NCBI GenBank assembly: GCA_009649675.1
Contig: WJPL01000005.1
Coordinates: 37,475 to 101,474 of the forward strand
Length of the DNA stretch: 64,000 nucleotides
Source: Alphaproteobacteria bacterium HT1-32
Lineage (GTDB): Bacteria > Pseudomonadota > Alphaproteobacteria > Rhodospirillales > HT1-32
Reading direction: 5' to 3'
Below the pieces are notes generated by a model. The model was not told where the DNA came from and did no database searches. It saw only the letters and a program-made list of their open reading frames with translations. The translations under genes were made by a program, and so were the position numbers. Each line of letters starts with the position of its first letter. The stretch's first letter is position 1. Positions 24,320-33,428 of the stretch are shown in pieces.

Positions 24320-25315
24320 ATGAACAAGACACTCCGGAATATCATGCTTGGTGCAACGGTCGCTGGCGGAATGGCTCTGGCCGTTCAGCCCGCACAGGCC
24401 GAATATAATCTGACGCTTTGTGGTGCGAGCCCGGGCGGTCTCTGGTCGCTGCTTGGCACCGGTGTCGACAATGCGGTGAAGGAATCCTTTCCGGGTTCGA
24501 CGATCACCTATCAGACATCCGGCGGTGGTTTCGCCAACATCGTGCAGCTTGATCAGAAGAAATGTGATCTGGCGATCATTCATGATGCTGAGGTGAAAGC
24601 CGCCCTGTCCGGCAAAGAGCCGTTCAAGAGCCCGGTCGACAGCATGCGTACCCTTGCTGTCATGTACACCTGGGCGCCGCTGCAGCTCATCATGTCGAAA
24701 GACTACGCTGAGAAGAACGGCGTGAAGAGCATCGAAGATATCGCCGCGAAAAAGCTGCCGATCAATATTCTGCTCAACCGCCGCGGTAATGTGGTGAGTG
24801 ACATCGGCGCATCCCTGCTGACCGCAGCCGGTGCCTCGGAAGAGAACATCAAGTCCTGGGGTGGCAGCGTTACCTATGCCGCGTCGAAAGAGCAGGGCGA
24901 ACTGATGCGTGACCGTCGTGCCGATGCGATCCTGAATTCCCTGTTTGTTGGCCATCGCTCGATCAGCCAGCTGGCTTCGGCGATTGATCTGGCACTGATC
25001 CCGGTCGGCAAGGAAACCGCCGAAAAAGTCATGAAGGAATGGACCATCGGTGCATTCACCATTCCGTCCGATGCCTATGCATGGGCACCGAACGCAACGG
25101 ACACCGTCACGGTTTCGGCCCAGCTTTTCGTCCGGGCGGATGCGGACCCGAAAATGGTCACCGACCTGACGGCGGCACTGCTGGATAATGCTGACAAGGT
25201 GGCTGGCGTCCATAAGGCGATGAGTGCACTGGATACCAAGCTGATGGCCTCCGCAACTGCGGCGCCTTATCACCCGGCTGCTGAAGCCGTCTATAAAGCC
25301 AAGGGTCTCCGGTAG
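24320..25315 (+). CDS. TAXI-family TRAP transporter solute-binding protein
   Basis: A 331-residue periplasmic receptor with a signal peptide (MNKTLRNIMLGATVAGGMALAVQPAQA). Motifs of the TAXI family are LTLCGASPGGLWSLLGTGV, VQLDQKKCDLAIIHDAEVK, MYTWAPLQLIMS, SDIGASLLTAAGA and KAKGLR at the end. GGGAGGA precedes ATG 24320. It is separated from the fused permease gene by a strong terminator-like hairpin, as expected for a receptor needed in excess. An operator-like palindrome lies upstream. The ligand is unknown; an aromatic acid is suggested by position. Confidence 0.9.
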   Translation: MNKTLRNIMLGATVAGGMALAVQPAQAEYNLTLCGASPGGLWSLLGTGVDNAVKESFPGSTITYQTSGGGFANIVQLDQKKCDLAIIHDAEVKAALSGKEPFKSPVDSMRTLAVMYTWAPLQLIMSKDYAEKNGVKSIEDIAAKKLPINILLNRRGNVVSDIGASLLTAAGASEENIKSWGGSVTYAASKEQGELMRDRRADAILNSLFVGHRSISQLASAIDLALIPVGKETAEKVMKEWTIGAFTIPSDAYAWAPNATDTVTVSAQLFVRADADPKMVTDLTAALLDNADKVAGVHKAMSALDTKLMASATAAPYHPAAEAVYKAKGLR

Positions 25316-25338
25316 ACTCTGATCATCGTTGATCATTA

Positions 25339-25379
25339 CGGGCCGCATACAGACACTGATCTGATGCGGCCCGGTTTTT
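25339..25379 (+). terminator. Intercistronic terminator between TRAP receptor and permease genes
   Basis: A 10-bp stem, CGGGCCGCAT (25339-25348) with ATGCGGCCCG (25364-25373), followed by GTTTTT. It lies inside the apparent operon, 24 bases after the receptor stop, and probably gives partial termination so that the receptor is made in excess over the permease. Confidence 0.85.
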
Positions 25380-25395
25380 CTGAAGGAATATAGCG

Positions 25396-27234
25396 GTGTC
25401 CCTGATTGCACTCGCCTTTGATACCGGTCTGCGCCGCAAGCCAGACGGACTGGTTGGTCTTGCCGTCAAAATTTATGCAGGTGCTGTCGCGGCCTGGGTG
25501 ATCTATGCCGCCGGGTTTTCACGGGAAGATGTGCTGTCGCTGACCATCATCTTTCTGGCCCTGATGCTGGTTCTGACCTTTTTGCTGATAACACCGACCG
25601 CAGAAGCCGACCCGCAACGCTTGCCCTGGTACGAATGGGTCCTGGCACTGATTGCACTGGCCTGTGGTGTGTATTTTGTGTCTGAGAGCGACAGTATCGC
25701 CCAGCGGATCACCTTGCTGGACCCGCTGTCGGATTATGACTTCGCGGCCTCGCTGGCGATTATCCTGCTGTCGCTGGAGGCCATGCGCCGGACGGTGGGA
25801 ATTGGCCTGACCGCGATTGTCGTCAGTTTCATTATTTACAATCTGTTCGGCGACCTGCTTTCCGGTCCGCTCAGTCACGGTGAGATTACGCTGACGCATT
25901 TCCTCGATATCATGGTGTTCACCACGGATGGGCTGTTCGGGGTGCCCCTGCGTGTTGCGGCAACCTACGCTTTCATTTTCGTATTGTTTGGCACGACGCT
26001 GGCGAAGACCGGTGGCGCCGACTTCTTCTTTGATCTTGCGGCGTCCCTGACCGGACGGTCACGCGGTGGTCCGGCAAAGATCGCGGTTATTTCGTCGGGC
26101 CTGTATGGCACCATTTCCGGCAGCCCGACTTCCGATGTTGTGACCACCGGGTCTGTCACGATCCCGATGATGAAGCGCCTTGGCTACAACCCGGCTTTCG
26201 CCGGTGCGGTTGAGGTTGCAGCATCAACCGGTGGCAGTCTGGTGCCGCCTGTTATGGGAGCTGCGGCCTTCATCATGGCGGAATATACGGGTATCCCGTA
26301 TGTCGACATTGCCTTTGCGGCATTGTTGCCGGCGCTGCTGTATTATCTCCCGATCTATCTGCAGGTCCACTTGCGGGCTGAAAGAATAGGCCTTGAAGGG
26401 CTGGATGCAGACAAGATTCCAAAAATCAGTGCGACCTTGCGGAAAGGCGGCCTGTTCCTGATCCCGCTGATTGTGATTACCTGGACCCTGCTGGAAGGCT
26501 ATACGCCGACTTATGCCGGTATCTATGGTACCTTGTCGGTTATCATCGTCTCGATGTTCCGGCGTGAAACCCGCCTGACCCCGTCGAAAAGTTTCGACAT
26601 TCTGTCCGACACCTGCGTCAAAATGGTTGCGGTAACCGGGGCCTGTGCGGCTGCCGGGCTGGTGATCGGCGGGATCACCATGACGGGGCTGGCCTCGAAA
26701 TTTTCAACGGTGGTATTCCTGCTGTCAGGGCAGAATCTGCTGATCTCGCTGCTGGTGGCGGCCGGTCTGACAATCCTGCTGGGGATGGGGATGCCAACAC
26801 CCAGCGCCTATATTCTGGCGGCGGTTCTGATCGCCCCGGTCATGGCTGATCTCGGGGTACCGGTGATGGCGGGCCATCTGTTTCTGCTCTACTTCGCGGT
26901 GATGTCGGCACTCACACCACCAGTTGCGGTGGCGGCTTATGCGGCGGCGGCGATAGCGGATGAAGCGCCACTGAAGATTGCGGGGATGGCGGTTCGTATT
27001 GCCATCGGTGCCTTTATCGTACCCTTCACCTTTATCTATGATCCGGCGCTGATCCTTGAAGGAAGCTGGGTTGATATCACCAGTGCCTTTATTCTGGTTT
27101 CTGCGGGGCTGGTCGTTTTTGTGATTGGTCAGGAAGGATATTTCCGGACATCGCTTGGCACTGCCGCCCGTCTGGGCTGTATCGTTGCCGGCTTTGCCCT
27201 GATGTTTGCCCGGCCGCTGCTGGGGTTTGCCTGA
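25396..27234 (+). CDS. TRAP transporter fused permease (4TM + 12TM)
   Basis: A 612-residue inner-membrane protein in which the small DctQ-like and large DctM-like TRAP subunits are fused, the usual partner of TAXI receptors. Motifs in the large part are FGTTLAKTGGADFFFDLAAS, SSGLYGTISGSPTSDVVTTG, KRLGYNPAFAGAVEVAAST, LLGMGMPTPSAYIL and FAVMSALTPPVAVAAYAAA. The start is GTG 25396 with AAGGAA upstream. It overlaps the next gene by ATGA, so the class II aldolase-family protein is co-translated. It uses an ion gradient to import the TAXI-bound acid. Confidence 0.94.
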   Translation: MSLIALAFDTGLRRKPDGLVGLAVKIYAGAVAAWVIYAAGFSREDVLSLTIIFLALMLVLTFLLITPTAEADPQRLPWYEWVLALIALACGVYFVSESDSIAQRITLLDPLSDYDFAASLAIILLSLEAMRRTVGIGLTAIVVSFIIYNLFGDLLSGPLSHGEITLTHFLDIMVFTTDGLFGVPLRVAATYAFIFVLFGTTLAKTGGADFFFDLAASLTGRSRGGPAKIAVISSGLYGTISGSPTSDVVTTGSVTIPMMKRLGYNPAFAGAVEVAASTGGSLVPPVMGAAAFIMAEYTGIPYVDIAFAALLPALLYYLPIYLQVHLRAERIGLEGLDADKIPKISATLRKGGLFLIPLIVITWTLLEGYTPTYAGIYGTLSVIIVSMFRRETRLTPSKSFDILSDTCVKMVAVTGACAAAGLVIGGITMTGLASKFSTVVFLLSGQNLLISLLVAAGLTILLGMGMPTPSAYILAAVLIAPVMADLGVPVMAGHLFLLYFAVMSALTPPVAVAAYAAAAIADEAPLKIAGMAVRIAIGAFIVPFTFIYDPALILEGSWVDITSAFILVSAGLVVFVIGQEGYFRTSLGTAARLGCIVAGFALMFARPLLGFA

Positions 27235-27938
27235 TGACCGGGCATATCGACGAGCTCCGGGCTGATCTGGTACGGGCCAACCATATCCTCGCCAATGAGG
27301 AAGTGCTGGATGTCTTCGGGCATATCAGTGTTCGTCATCCGGACAGGCCGGACCGTTTTCTGCTGTCCCGCTCTCTCGCTCCCGGACAGGTAACCGATGC
27401 CGACCTGATGGAGTTCGATCTTGAAGGCCGGGTAACGGCAGGCGACCAGCGTCCGTATCTCGAACGCTTCATTCACAGTGCCATCTATGCCGCACGACCG
27501 GATGTGCATTCAGTTGTTCATCATCACGCCCCCTCGGTATTGCCTTTCACCCTGACCGATCAGCCCCTGAAACCGGTGTTTCATCTGGGCTCGGTTGCCG
27601 GGTTGCAGGCTCCGTTGTGGGACAGTCAGGATGATTTCGGGGACACCTCCATGCTGGTTGCCTCGCCGGAAATGGGGGCGTCGATGGCACGGGGACTGGG
27701 GAGCAATCCGACTGGCCTGTTACGCCGTCATGGTGCGATCTGTGTTGGTCCGAATATCCGTCAGGTCACCTTCATCGCGATCTGTATGCGTGATAATGCG
27801 GAACTGCTGCTGAAGGCGCTGGCAATCGGTACGCCGGATTACCTGTCTCCCGGCGAAGTCGAAAAGGCAGCGAAGGCACATGACGGCGGTCGACCCGTTC
27901 AGCGCGCCTGGGACTTCTGGTCCAGCCGGGTAAGCTGA
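27234..27938 (+). CDS. Class II aldolase/adducin-family protein, possible aromatic decarboxylase
   Basis: A 234-residue member of the class II aldolase/adducin fold. The zinc ligands are visible in VHSVVHHHAPS (His-x-His pattern) and RHGAICVG. FGHISVRHPDRPDRFLLS and the C-terminal IRQVTFIAICMRDNAELL are typical of the family. Class II-type enzymes act as aldolases on sugar phosphates, but this fold also includes 3,4-dihydroxyphthalate decarboxylases of aromatic pathways. Its ATGA overlap with the TRAP permease of the phthalate-type island makes an aromatic-acid decarboxylase or ring-fission aldolase role reasonable. It ends directly against the convergent cytochrome gene with no gap. Confidence 0.8.
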   Translation: MTGHIDELRADLVRANHILANEEVLDVFGHISVRHPDRPDRFLLSRSLAPGQVTDADLMEFDLEGRVTAGDQRPYLERFIHSAIYAARPDVHSVVHHHAPSVLPFTLTDQPLKPVFHLGSVAGLQAPLWDSQDDFGDTSMLVASPEMGASMARGLGSNPTGLLRRHGAICVGPNIRQVTFIAICMRDNAELLLKALAIGTPDYLSPGEVEKAAKAHDGGRPVQRAWDFWSSRVS

Positions 27939-28403
27939 TCAGTCATTCGTGGCCGTCAGTTCCGCCTGCTTTTTCCGTGCCCGTTCAGACCAGCGGGACC
28001 GGATATAGGCAAGGACATCCCTGATTTCGTCGTCTGACAGAATACCCTCAAAGGCTGGCATGGCGCTGGTGATGGCAGTGATGCCGTTTTCATCCAGATA
28101 GGCCTGACCGCCAAATTTCGTATAGGCGAACAACACGCTGTCCGGATGATGCCATGTATGGCCGCTGTCATCATGTGGCGGGGCGGGCAGGGTATTGTCC
28201 GGCCTGCGCTCACGCCAGCCTGGCTGGCCCTGAAGGTTCGTGCCGTGGCAGGAGGCGCAGTTGGCTGCGTATAGCACTGCGCCCTGCACAGGATCGGATG
28301 CTGTGGTGGTAACGGGCAGCTTGTCTGTCCAGAAACTGTAGGCTGTGATGATGAGGCCGGTGGTAACAACGGCACCAATTGCTGTGACGATCATTGGTCT
28401 CAT
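27939..28403 (-). CDS. Membrane-anchored class I cytochrome c
   Basis: A 154-residue monoheme cytochrome with an N-terminal membrane anchor or signal (residues 5-25), heme site CASCH in AANCASCHGTNLQGQPGW, and the axial Met probably in ITSAMPAFEGILSD. It is the last of four copper-locus genes on the minus strand and overlaps the multicopper oxidase stop by ATGA. A role as electron donor to or acceptor from the oxidase is inferred from this coupling. Confidence 0.88.
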   Translation of the reverse strand: MRPMIVTAIGAVVTTGLIITAYSFWTDKLPVTTTASDPVQGAVLYAANCASCHGTNLQGQPGWRERRPDNTLPAPPHDDSGHTWHHPDSVLFAYTKFGGQAYLDENGITAITSAMPAFEGILSDDEIRDVLAYIRSRWSERARKKQAELTATND

Positions 28404-29782
28404 GATACGCGAAACCAGGTCATCATACCGGCGGCGGAATGTTCGACCATATGACAGTGCAGCAGCCAGTCGCCGGGATTGTCCGCGACGAAGGCTATCT
28501 CGGCCGTCTCGCCCCGGTTGACCAGCAGGGTGTCGCGCAGCGGGCCGGTTTTGCCGCCATCAAGAACCTGACGGAAATGGTGCCCGTGCAGATGCATCGC
28601 ATGTGGCCAGGCCGTCTCGTTGGCCATTCTGATGCGGACGGTCTCTCCCCGTGCTGCACTGAGCAGCGGGTCGGCAGGCATATCGGCCATGCCGTTGAAG
28701 GACCAGGCTTTGCCCTGACCGACCAGATCACGGATGCCCATCATTTTGCCGCCCATCATGGCGCTGCCCATACGGCCCATCGCGCCACCTTCCATTTTAA
28801 GGTCTGTGAGTCTGGCTGATGCGACATCCCCGAGCGGCGGAAGCAGGTTCGGGGGAAGCGATGCAGGAGTTGCCAGCACTGTGCTGCGGGCACGACCGGT
28901 GACGGTGAAGGTTGCCATGGCGTAGCCGCTGTCTCCTTCGGCAGAGGCCAGAAAGGCTTCTCCACCATCGGCAGCAAGTATATCGACGATCAGGTCTGCC
29001 CGCTGTGCCGGTGCCAGTGTGATCGTCCCGGCGGATTCCGGCGTTTCAAGCGGCTGGCCATCCAGCGCAATGATCCATCCGGCCATCTGGCGGAGCTGAA
29101 CTGACAATATCCGGGCGTTTGATGTGTTGATGAGCCGCAGGCGCAGGCGCTCATGCTGTTTTACGTCCAGCCGGTAATCACCGTTGCCATTGACCGTCAG
29201 CCAGTTGCCAAGCCGCCCGCCATGGGACCAGTCATGCATGGCACCGAAATTTTCAGCAATGCTGGCATCTTCGGTGAGGCGCCAGTCATCAATCAGCAGA
29301 ACTTCATCGCGGTCGGTTTGCGGCGGGTTCGATTCTTCGACGATCAGCGCACCATAAAGACCACGGGCCAGTTGTTCCCATGTCCGGTTATGCGGGTGAT
29401 ACCAGTAAGTCCCGGCGTCCGGGGCAACAAAATCATAAAGGAAACTGTCGCCTGCCGGAACAACTTCCTGTGTCAGACCGGGGACGCCATCCATAGCATT
29501 GTCGATACGGATGCCATGCCAGTGAATGGTGGAGGCCTGCGGCAATTCGTTGACGAAACGTCGGACCAGTCGTTCGCCCTGCTTTACCCGTAAGGTCGGG
29601 CCGGGAACAGTGCCTTCATAGCCCCATATCTTCGTCGGTGCATATTTCTCGGGAGCAATCTGCGCAGTGCCGGGGCGAGCGTGAATTTCAGGTGCCGCGG
29701 CTCTGGCCAGATGAACGGGCAGGGCGGCACCGACACCGACAGCGGCTGAACCGGCGAGGAAATGCCTGCGTGATGTTCTCAT
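28400..29782 (-). CDS. Tat-exported multicopper oxidase (CueO/CopA-like)
   Basis: A 460-residue periplasmic multicopper oxidase. The N-terminus MRTSRRHFLAGSAAVGV carries a twin-arginine signal. All four copper motifs are present: STIHWHGIR, YWYHPHNRT, HAMHLHGHHF and LLHCHMVEHSAAGMM with the type 1 Cys and axial Met. A Met-rich stretch (GRMGSAMMGGKMMG) near residue 340 resembles the Cu(I)-binding insert of CueO. It probably oxidises toxic Cu(I) to Cu(II) using oxygen. It lies between a cytochrome c' gene and a cytochrome c gene behind cueR, and is therefore expected to be copper-induced. Confidence 0.93.
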   Translation of the reverse strand: MRTSRRHFLAGSAAVGVGAALPVHLARAAAPEIHARPGTAQIAPEKYAPTKIWGYEGTVPGPTLRVKQGERLVRRFVNELPQASTIHWHGIRIDNAMDGVPGLTQEVVPAGDSFLYDFVAPDAGTYWYHPHNRTWEQLARGLYGALIVEESNPPQTDRDEVLLIDDWRLTEDASIAENFGAMHDWSHGGRLGNWLTVNGNGDYRLDVKQHERLRLRLINTSNARILSVQLRQMAGWIIALDGQPLETPESAGTITLAPAQRADLIVDILAADGGEAFLASAEGDSGYAMATFTVTGRARSTVLATPASLPPNLLPPLGDVASARLTDLKMEGGAMGRMGSAMMGGKMMGIRDLVGQGKAWSFNGMADMPADPLLSAARGETVRIRMANETAWPHAMHLHGHHFRQVLDGGKTGPLRDTLLVNRGETAEIAFVADNPGDWLLHCHMVEHSAAGMMTWFRVS

Positions 29783-29806
29783 CTTCTTGTTTCCGGTTTT
29801 CTGTTT

Positions 29807-30268
29807 CTATTTCGGACGTCGGAATTGTCGATGGCAGGAAGTACAGGAAGCCGCCAGTTGCCTGATTGCTGTCATCATCTCCGCCTGCTCAGCCTGTGCT
29901 GAAGCGAGCTTTGTCAGAGTCTCCGCCTTGCGCAAAAGGCCGGATGCTTCTGACTGGAAAATATCCCATTCCTCCCAGATTATTGCTTCTGCCTCGCTTC
30001 GCATCGTTTTGCTGCTTTCCGGAAACAGGCGGGTCATATTTTCACCGCTATGTTTTGCGATACTGCGAGCCAGAATGATGATTTCTTTCCGGTCATAATT
30101 CTCGCCGGAGCGGATGATCCCGGCGATTTTTTTGAGACTGGTTTCCATCTTGGACATCTGGTTCATCCGCTGTTTGACGATACCTGTCGCCCCTTCGTGC
30201 GCGGTGACCGGTAGACTGACCAGAATTGCCAGAGCAGCGAGTGAGACACAGGCGATGACAGGGTTCAT
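29807..30268 (-). CDS. Cytochrome c' (class II) family protein
   Basis: A 153-residue periplasmic protein with a signal peptide ending near VTAHE, a four-helix-bundle composition, and a single heme site CTSCH (142-146) close to the C-terminus, the defining layout of class II cytochromes c. The N-terminal helix has VKQRMNQMSKMETSLKKI, with a Met in the usual sixth-ligand helix. It overlaps cueR by ATGA and precedes the multicopper oxidase, so it belongs to the copper operon. Whether it carries electrons, binds NO or binds copper is open. Confidence 0.85.
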   Translation of the reverse strand: MNPVIACVSLAALAILVSLPVTAHEGATGIVKQRMNQMSKMETSLKKIAGIIRSGENYDRKEIIILARSIAKHSGENMTRLFPESSKTMRSEAEAIIWEEWDIFQSEASGLLRKAETLTKLASAQAEQAEMMTAIRQLAASCTSCHRQFRRPK

Positions 30269-30663
30269 TCGGCGACCGATGCTCCCGCCAGGTCATTCAG
30301 TATGGGACAATCCGGCCGGTCATCGCCGTGGCAGCGTTTCACCAGGTCCCGGAGTGTTGAGCGCATGCTTTCAAGCTCGGTTATTTTGCGGTCAATTTCT
30401 GTGAGATGCTGCTGGGCAAGATCTTTGACATCGGCGCTGGCCCGCTCGCGGTCGGCATAAAGAGCAATCAGCGCCCGGCAATCCTCAATCGTAAAGCCTA
30501 GCGATCGTGCGCGGGCTAGAAAGGCAAGCTTGTGAATGTCAGGGTCAGAAAACTGTCTGTACCCGTTAAGGTCGCGGCCCGGCGTGATCAGGCCAATATC
30601 CTCATAGTACCGGATGGTCTTTGCCGGCAGCCCGCTTTTCTCTGAAACCGTACCGATATTCAT
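30265..30663 (-). CDS. cueR: Copper-responsive MerR-family regulator CueR
   Basis: A 132-residue MerR-type activator. The N-terminal DNA-binding domain reads MNIGTVSEKSGLPAKTIRYY, then YEDIGLITPGR and YRQFSDPDIHKLAFLARAR. The long dimerisation helix is followed by the Cu(I)-binding loop CHGDDRPDC, two cysteines eight residues apart as in CueR. Two MerR-type promoters with 19-base spacers lie upstream, one facing this gene and one facing copA, so it should activate its own operon and the ATPase when Cu(I) is high. Confidence 0.94.
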   Translation of the reverse strand: MNIGTVSEKSGLPAKTIRYYEDIGLITPGRDLNGYRQFSDPDIHKLAFLARARSLGFTIEDCRALIALYADRERASADVKDLAQQHLTEIDRKITELESMRSTLRDLVKRCHGDDRPDCPILNDLAGASVAE

Positions 30664-30688
30664 GGCCGTTACTCCTGGATATATGCAG

Positions 30689-30719
30689 ATGATAAGGGTT
30701 CCGGTAACTGGAAGGTCAA
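30689..30719 (-). promoter_or_regulatory. MerR-type promoter of the cueR operon
   Basis: On the minus strand, -35 TTGACC (30719-30714) and -10 TATCAT (30694-30689) are 19 bases apart, the long spacer typical of MerR-activated promoters. Between them the dyad CTTCCAG-TTA-CCGGAAC matches the CueR site, with two mismatched pairs between its arms. Confidence 0.78.
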
Positions 30720-30795
30720 GGTTGTTGCTGTGGATCAGCCGGTCTCATCCGGAATCAGGTTTGTTATGGCGTGAAATGCGTCTCAGAGAGACCTC

Positions 30796-30826
30796 TTGAC
30801 CTTCCAGTGACTGGAAGGATTAAAAC
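30796..30826 (+). promoter_or_regulatory. CueR-activated promoter of copA
   Basis: -35 TTGACC (30796-30801) and -10 TAAAAC (30821-30826) are separated by 19 bases. They enclose the perfect dyad CCTTCCAGTGACTGGAAGG (30800-30818), which closely resembles the known copA promoters bound by CueR. Confidence 0.9.
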
Positions 30827-30863
30827 GGCTGTCATCAGATTAATGTTTGCTTTGGAACAGGCC

Positions 30864-33308
30864 ATGACAACAACGACTGAAACCATCACCCGCGACCCGG
30901 TTTGCGGGATGACTGTGGACCCGGCGGCGGACAAGCCGGTGCATAATCACGATGGCCACGACTATCATTTCTGTGCACAGCGATGTCATGACCGCTTTGT
31001 CGACAAGCCGGAGGACTTCATTGAAGCAGAAGACCCGGTCTGCGGCATGAGCGTATTCCGGGCGACGGCCAGACATATGGCAAAGCATGAGGGCGGGCGA
31101 TTTTATTTCTGCTCGTCACGGTGTCAGTCGCGGTTTGAAGATGCGCCGCAGGATTATCTGGGCGACCGGGCAGCAGCCGAGCCGATGCCGGAGGGTACGC
31201 AATACACCTGTCCGATGGATCCGGAGATCATCCGGGATGAACCGGGGGATTGCCCGGTTTGCGGAATGGCGCTGGAGCCGATGACACCCTCGGCTGATGC
31301 CGGGCCAAACCCTGAACTGGTCGATTTCCGCCGCCGTCTCTGGATCGGGGCACCCATGGCGCTGGCCGTATTTCTGCTGGAAATGGGGCAGCATGTGGGG
31401 TTGCCGGTTGTCGATTTGTTTGGACCTGCCCTGCATCTTTGGCTGCAAATGCTGCTGGGTACGCCGGTAGTCCTGTGGGTGGGCTGGCCGTTTCTGAAAC
31501 GCGGCTGGTCTTCGGTTATCAACCGCAGCCCGAACATGTGGACCCTGATTGCCATCGGTGTTGGTTCGGCCTGGCTGTTCAGTATGGTCGCTGCACTGGT
31601 TCCCGGTATTTTTCCGGCCAGTCTGCTGGGCGCACACGGAACGCCGCCAGTCTATTTCGAGGCCGCAGCAGTGATCATCATTCTGGTGCTGATCGGGCAG
31701 GTGCTGGAACTGACGGCACGTGACCGCACCGGCGATGCCATTCGTGCTTTGCTGAACCTTGCCCCCAAAACCGCCCGGAAGGTAACGGATGACGGTGAGC
31801 AGGATGTGCCGCTGGATGAGGTGAAGGCGGGCGATCACTTGCGTGTGCGACCGGGTGAGGGTGTGCCGGTTGACGGACATCTGGCCGAAGGCTCGTCATC
31901 GGTTGACGAGAGCATGATCACCGGTGAGCCGATTCCGGTTGAGAAACGGAAAGGTGATGCGGTCATCGGTGGCACCCTGAACCGGACCGGCTCTTTCGTG
32001 ATGGCGGCGGCGCGGGTGGGCTCGGAAACGACGTTATCCCGTATCGTTGATCTGGTGGCAAAGGCACAGCGCAGCCGGGCACCGATCCAGTCGATGGTCG
32101 ACAAGGTTGCTGCCTGGTTTGTGCCGACGGTGGTTGGCGTCGCTGTTATTGCTTTCGCAGCATGGATGGTCATCGGGCCGGAACCGGCCCTGTCCTATGC
32201 CATCGTTGCGGCTGTCAGTGTGCTGATTATTGCCTGTCCCTGTGCCCTGGGGCTGGCGACACCGATGTCGATCATGGTGGCGACCGGGCGTGGCGCGCAG
32301 TCCGGTGTACTGATCCGTGACGCCGAAGCGCTGGAACGGTTTGCCGGGGTTGATGTTCTGGTTGTCGACAAGACCGGTACCCTGACCGAGGGTAAACCTG
32401 CTTTGACGGATGTCATCACGACGGGCGATGTGGCGGATGCCGACCTGCTGGGTGTTGCAGCCGCGCTGGAGAAGGGGTCTGAGCATCCGCTGGCAGAAGC
32501 CATTCTGGAAGGTGCGAAATCACGGGATGTGGTGGCAGAAAGTATAGAAGATTTTGATGCGGTCACCGGGAAAGGCGTTCGCGGCAGGTTAGGGGATGTC
32601 GAAGTCGCCCTCGGCAATGCGGCGCTGATGCGCGATATCAGTGTTGATATCAGCGCGGTGACAAAGACGGCAGAAGACCTGCAGAGTGATGGCAAGACCG
32701 CCATGTTCGTTGCGCGGGACGGGCAGATTCTGGGTGTCATCGCTGTTGCCGACCGGATCAAGGAGACCACCCCTGACGCCATCATGGCGTTGAAGGAGCT
32801 GGGGTTGCGGATCGTCATGGCGACCGGCGACAGCCAGCGCACGGCAAAGGCTGTGGCTAAGACGCTGGACATTGATGAAGTTCATGCAGATGTCAGTCCG
32901 GAAGATAAGCATGACCTGATCACCCGGCTGAAGAATGAGGGACACAGCGTGGCCATGGCCGGTGATGGCGTGAATGACGCACCGGCGCTGGCGGCGGCTG
33001 ATGTCGGGATTGCAATGGGAACCGGCGCTGATGTTGCGATGGAAAGTGCAGGTATCACGCTGGTGAAGGGTGATCTGGACGGCATCGTCCGGGCCCGTGC
33101 GCTGTCACAGGCAGCCATGCGGAACATTCGCCAGAACCTGTTTTTTGCCTTCGCCTATAATGCGGCGGGCGTGCCGGTTGCCGCGGGGATTCTCTATCCG
33201 GTCTTCGGTCTTCTGCTGTCACCGATGATAGCGGCAGCAGCGATGAGCCTGTCCTCGGTCTCGGTTATCGGCAACGCCCTGCGGCTGCGGGTGGTGAAAT
33301 TGCGGTGA
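30864..33308 (+). CDS. copA: Cu(I)-exporting P1B-type ATPase CopA with YHS domains
   Basis: An 814-residue copper-export ATPase. The N-terminus has no CxxC heavy-metal-associated domain. It has two YHS domains (about 10-52 and 56-99, each DPVCGM ... FC-x3-C) and a heavy-metal-binding motif (TCPMDPEI ... [11 protein letters not shown], 113-140). Then follow the ATPase elements: membrane metal site CPC (458-460, [13 protein letters not shown]), phosphorylated Asp502 in [21 protein letters not shown], and [10 protein letters not shown] from about 700. ATG 30864 is chosen with GGAACAGG upstream; ATG 30843 is an alternative. A CueR-type promoter lies directly upstream. It exports Cu(I) to the periplasm, where the divergently encoded oxidase can act on it. 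Confidence 0.94.
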   Translation: MTTTTETITRDPVCGMTVDPAADKPVHNHDGHDYHFCAQRCHDRFVDKPEDFIEAEDPVCGMSVFRATARHMAKHEGGRFYFCSSRCQSRFEDAPQDYLGDRAAAEPMPEGTQYTCPMDPEIIRDEPGDCPVCGMALEPMTPSADAGPNPELVDFRRRLWIGAPMALAVFLLEMGQHVGLPVVDLFGPALHLWLQMLLGTPVVLWVGWPFLKRGWSSVINRSPNMWTLIAIGVGSAWLFSMVAALVPGIFPASLLGAHGTPPVYFEAAAVIIILVLIGQVLELTARDRTGDAIRALLNLAPKTARKVTDDGEQDVPLDEVKAGDHLRVRPGEGVPVDGHLAEGSSSVDESMITGEPIPVEKRKGDAVIGGTLNRTGSFVMAAARVGSETTLSRIVDLVAKAQRSRAPIQSMVDKVAAWFVPTVVGVAVIAFAAWMVIGPEPALSYAIVAAVSVLIIACPCALGLATPMSIMVATGRGAQSGVLIRDAEALERFAGVDVLVVDKTGTLTEGKPALTDVITTGDVADADLLGVAAALEKGSEHPLAEAILEGAKSRDVVAESIEDFDAVTGKGVRGRLGDVEVALGNAALMRDISVDISAVTKTAEDLQSDGKTAMFVARDGQILGVIAVADRIKETTPDAIMALKELGLRIVMATGDSQRTAKAVAKTLDIDEVHADVSPEDKHDLITRLKNEGHSVAMAGDGVNDAPALAAADVGIAMGTGADVAMESAGITLVKGDLDGIVRARALSQAAMRNIRQNLFFAFAYNAAGVPVAAGILYPVFGLLLSPMIAAAAMSLSSVSVIGNALRLRVVKLR

Positions 33309-33317
33309 GGTTATGGA

Positions 33318-33393
33318 AATGCATGCAATGTTGTGCCTGTTTTCCGTGAGCAGGGGAAAAACTGATTTCATCAACGCAAAAATGCATGCAATA
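33318..33393. repeat. Pair of 13-bp direct repeats in the promoter of the next gene
   Basis: AAATGCATGCAAT occurs at 33318-33330 and again at 33381-33393, exactly 63 bases apart. Each contains the palindrome TGCATGCA. The second copy lies 36 bases before the start codon at 33429. The arrangement suggests two operators on the same face of the helix. Confidence 0.7.
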
Positions 33394-33428
33394 CTTTCCT
33401 GATCAGATGCATATCAAAGGAAAGTCCG

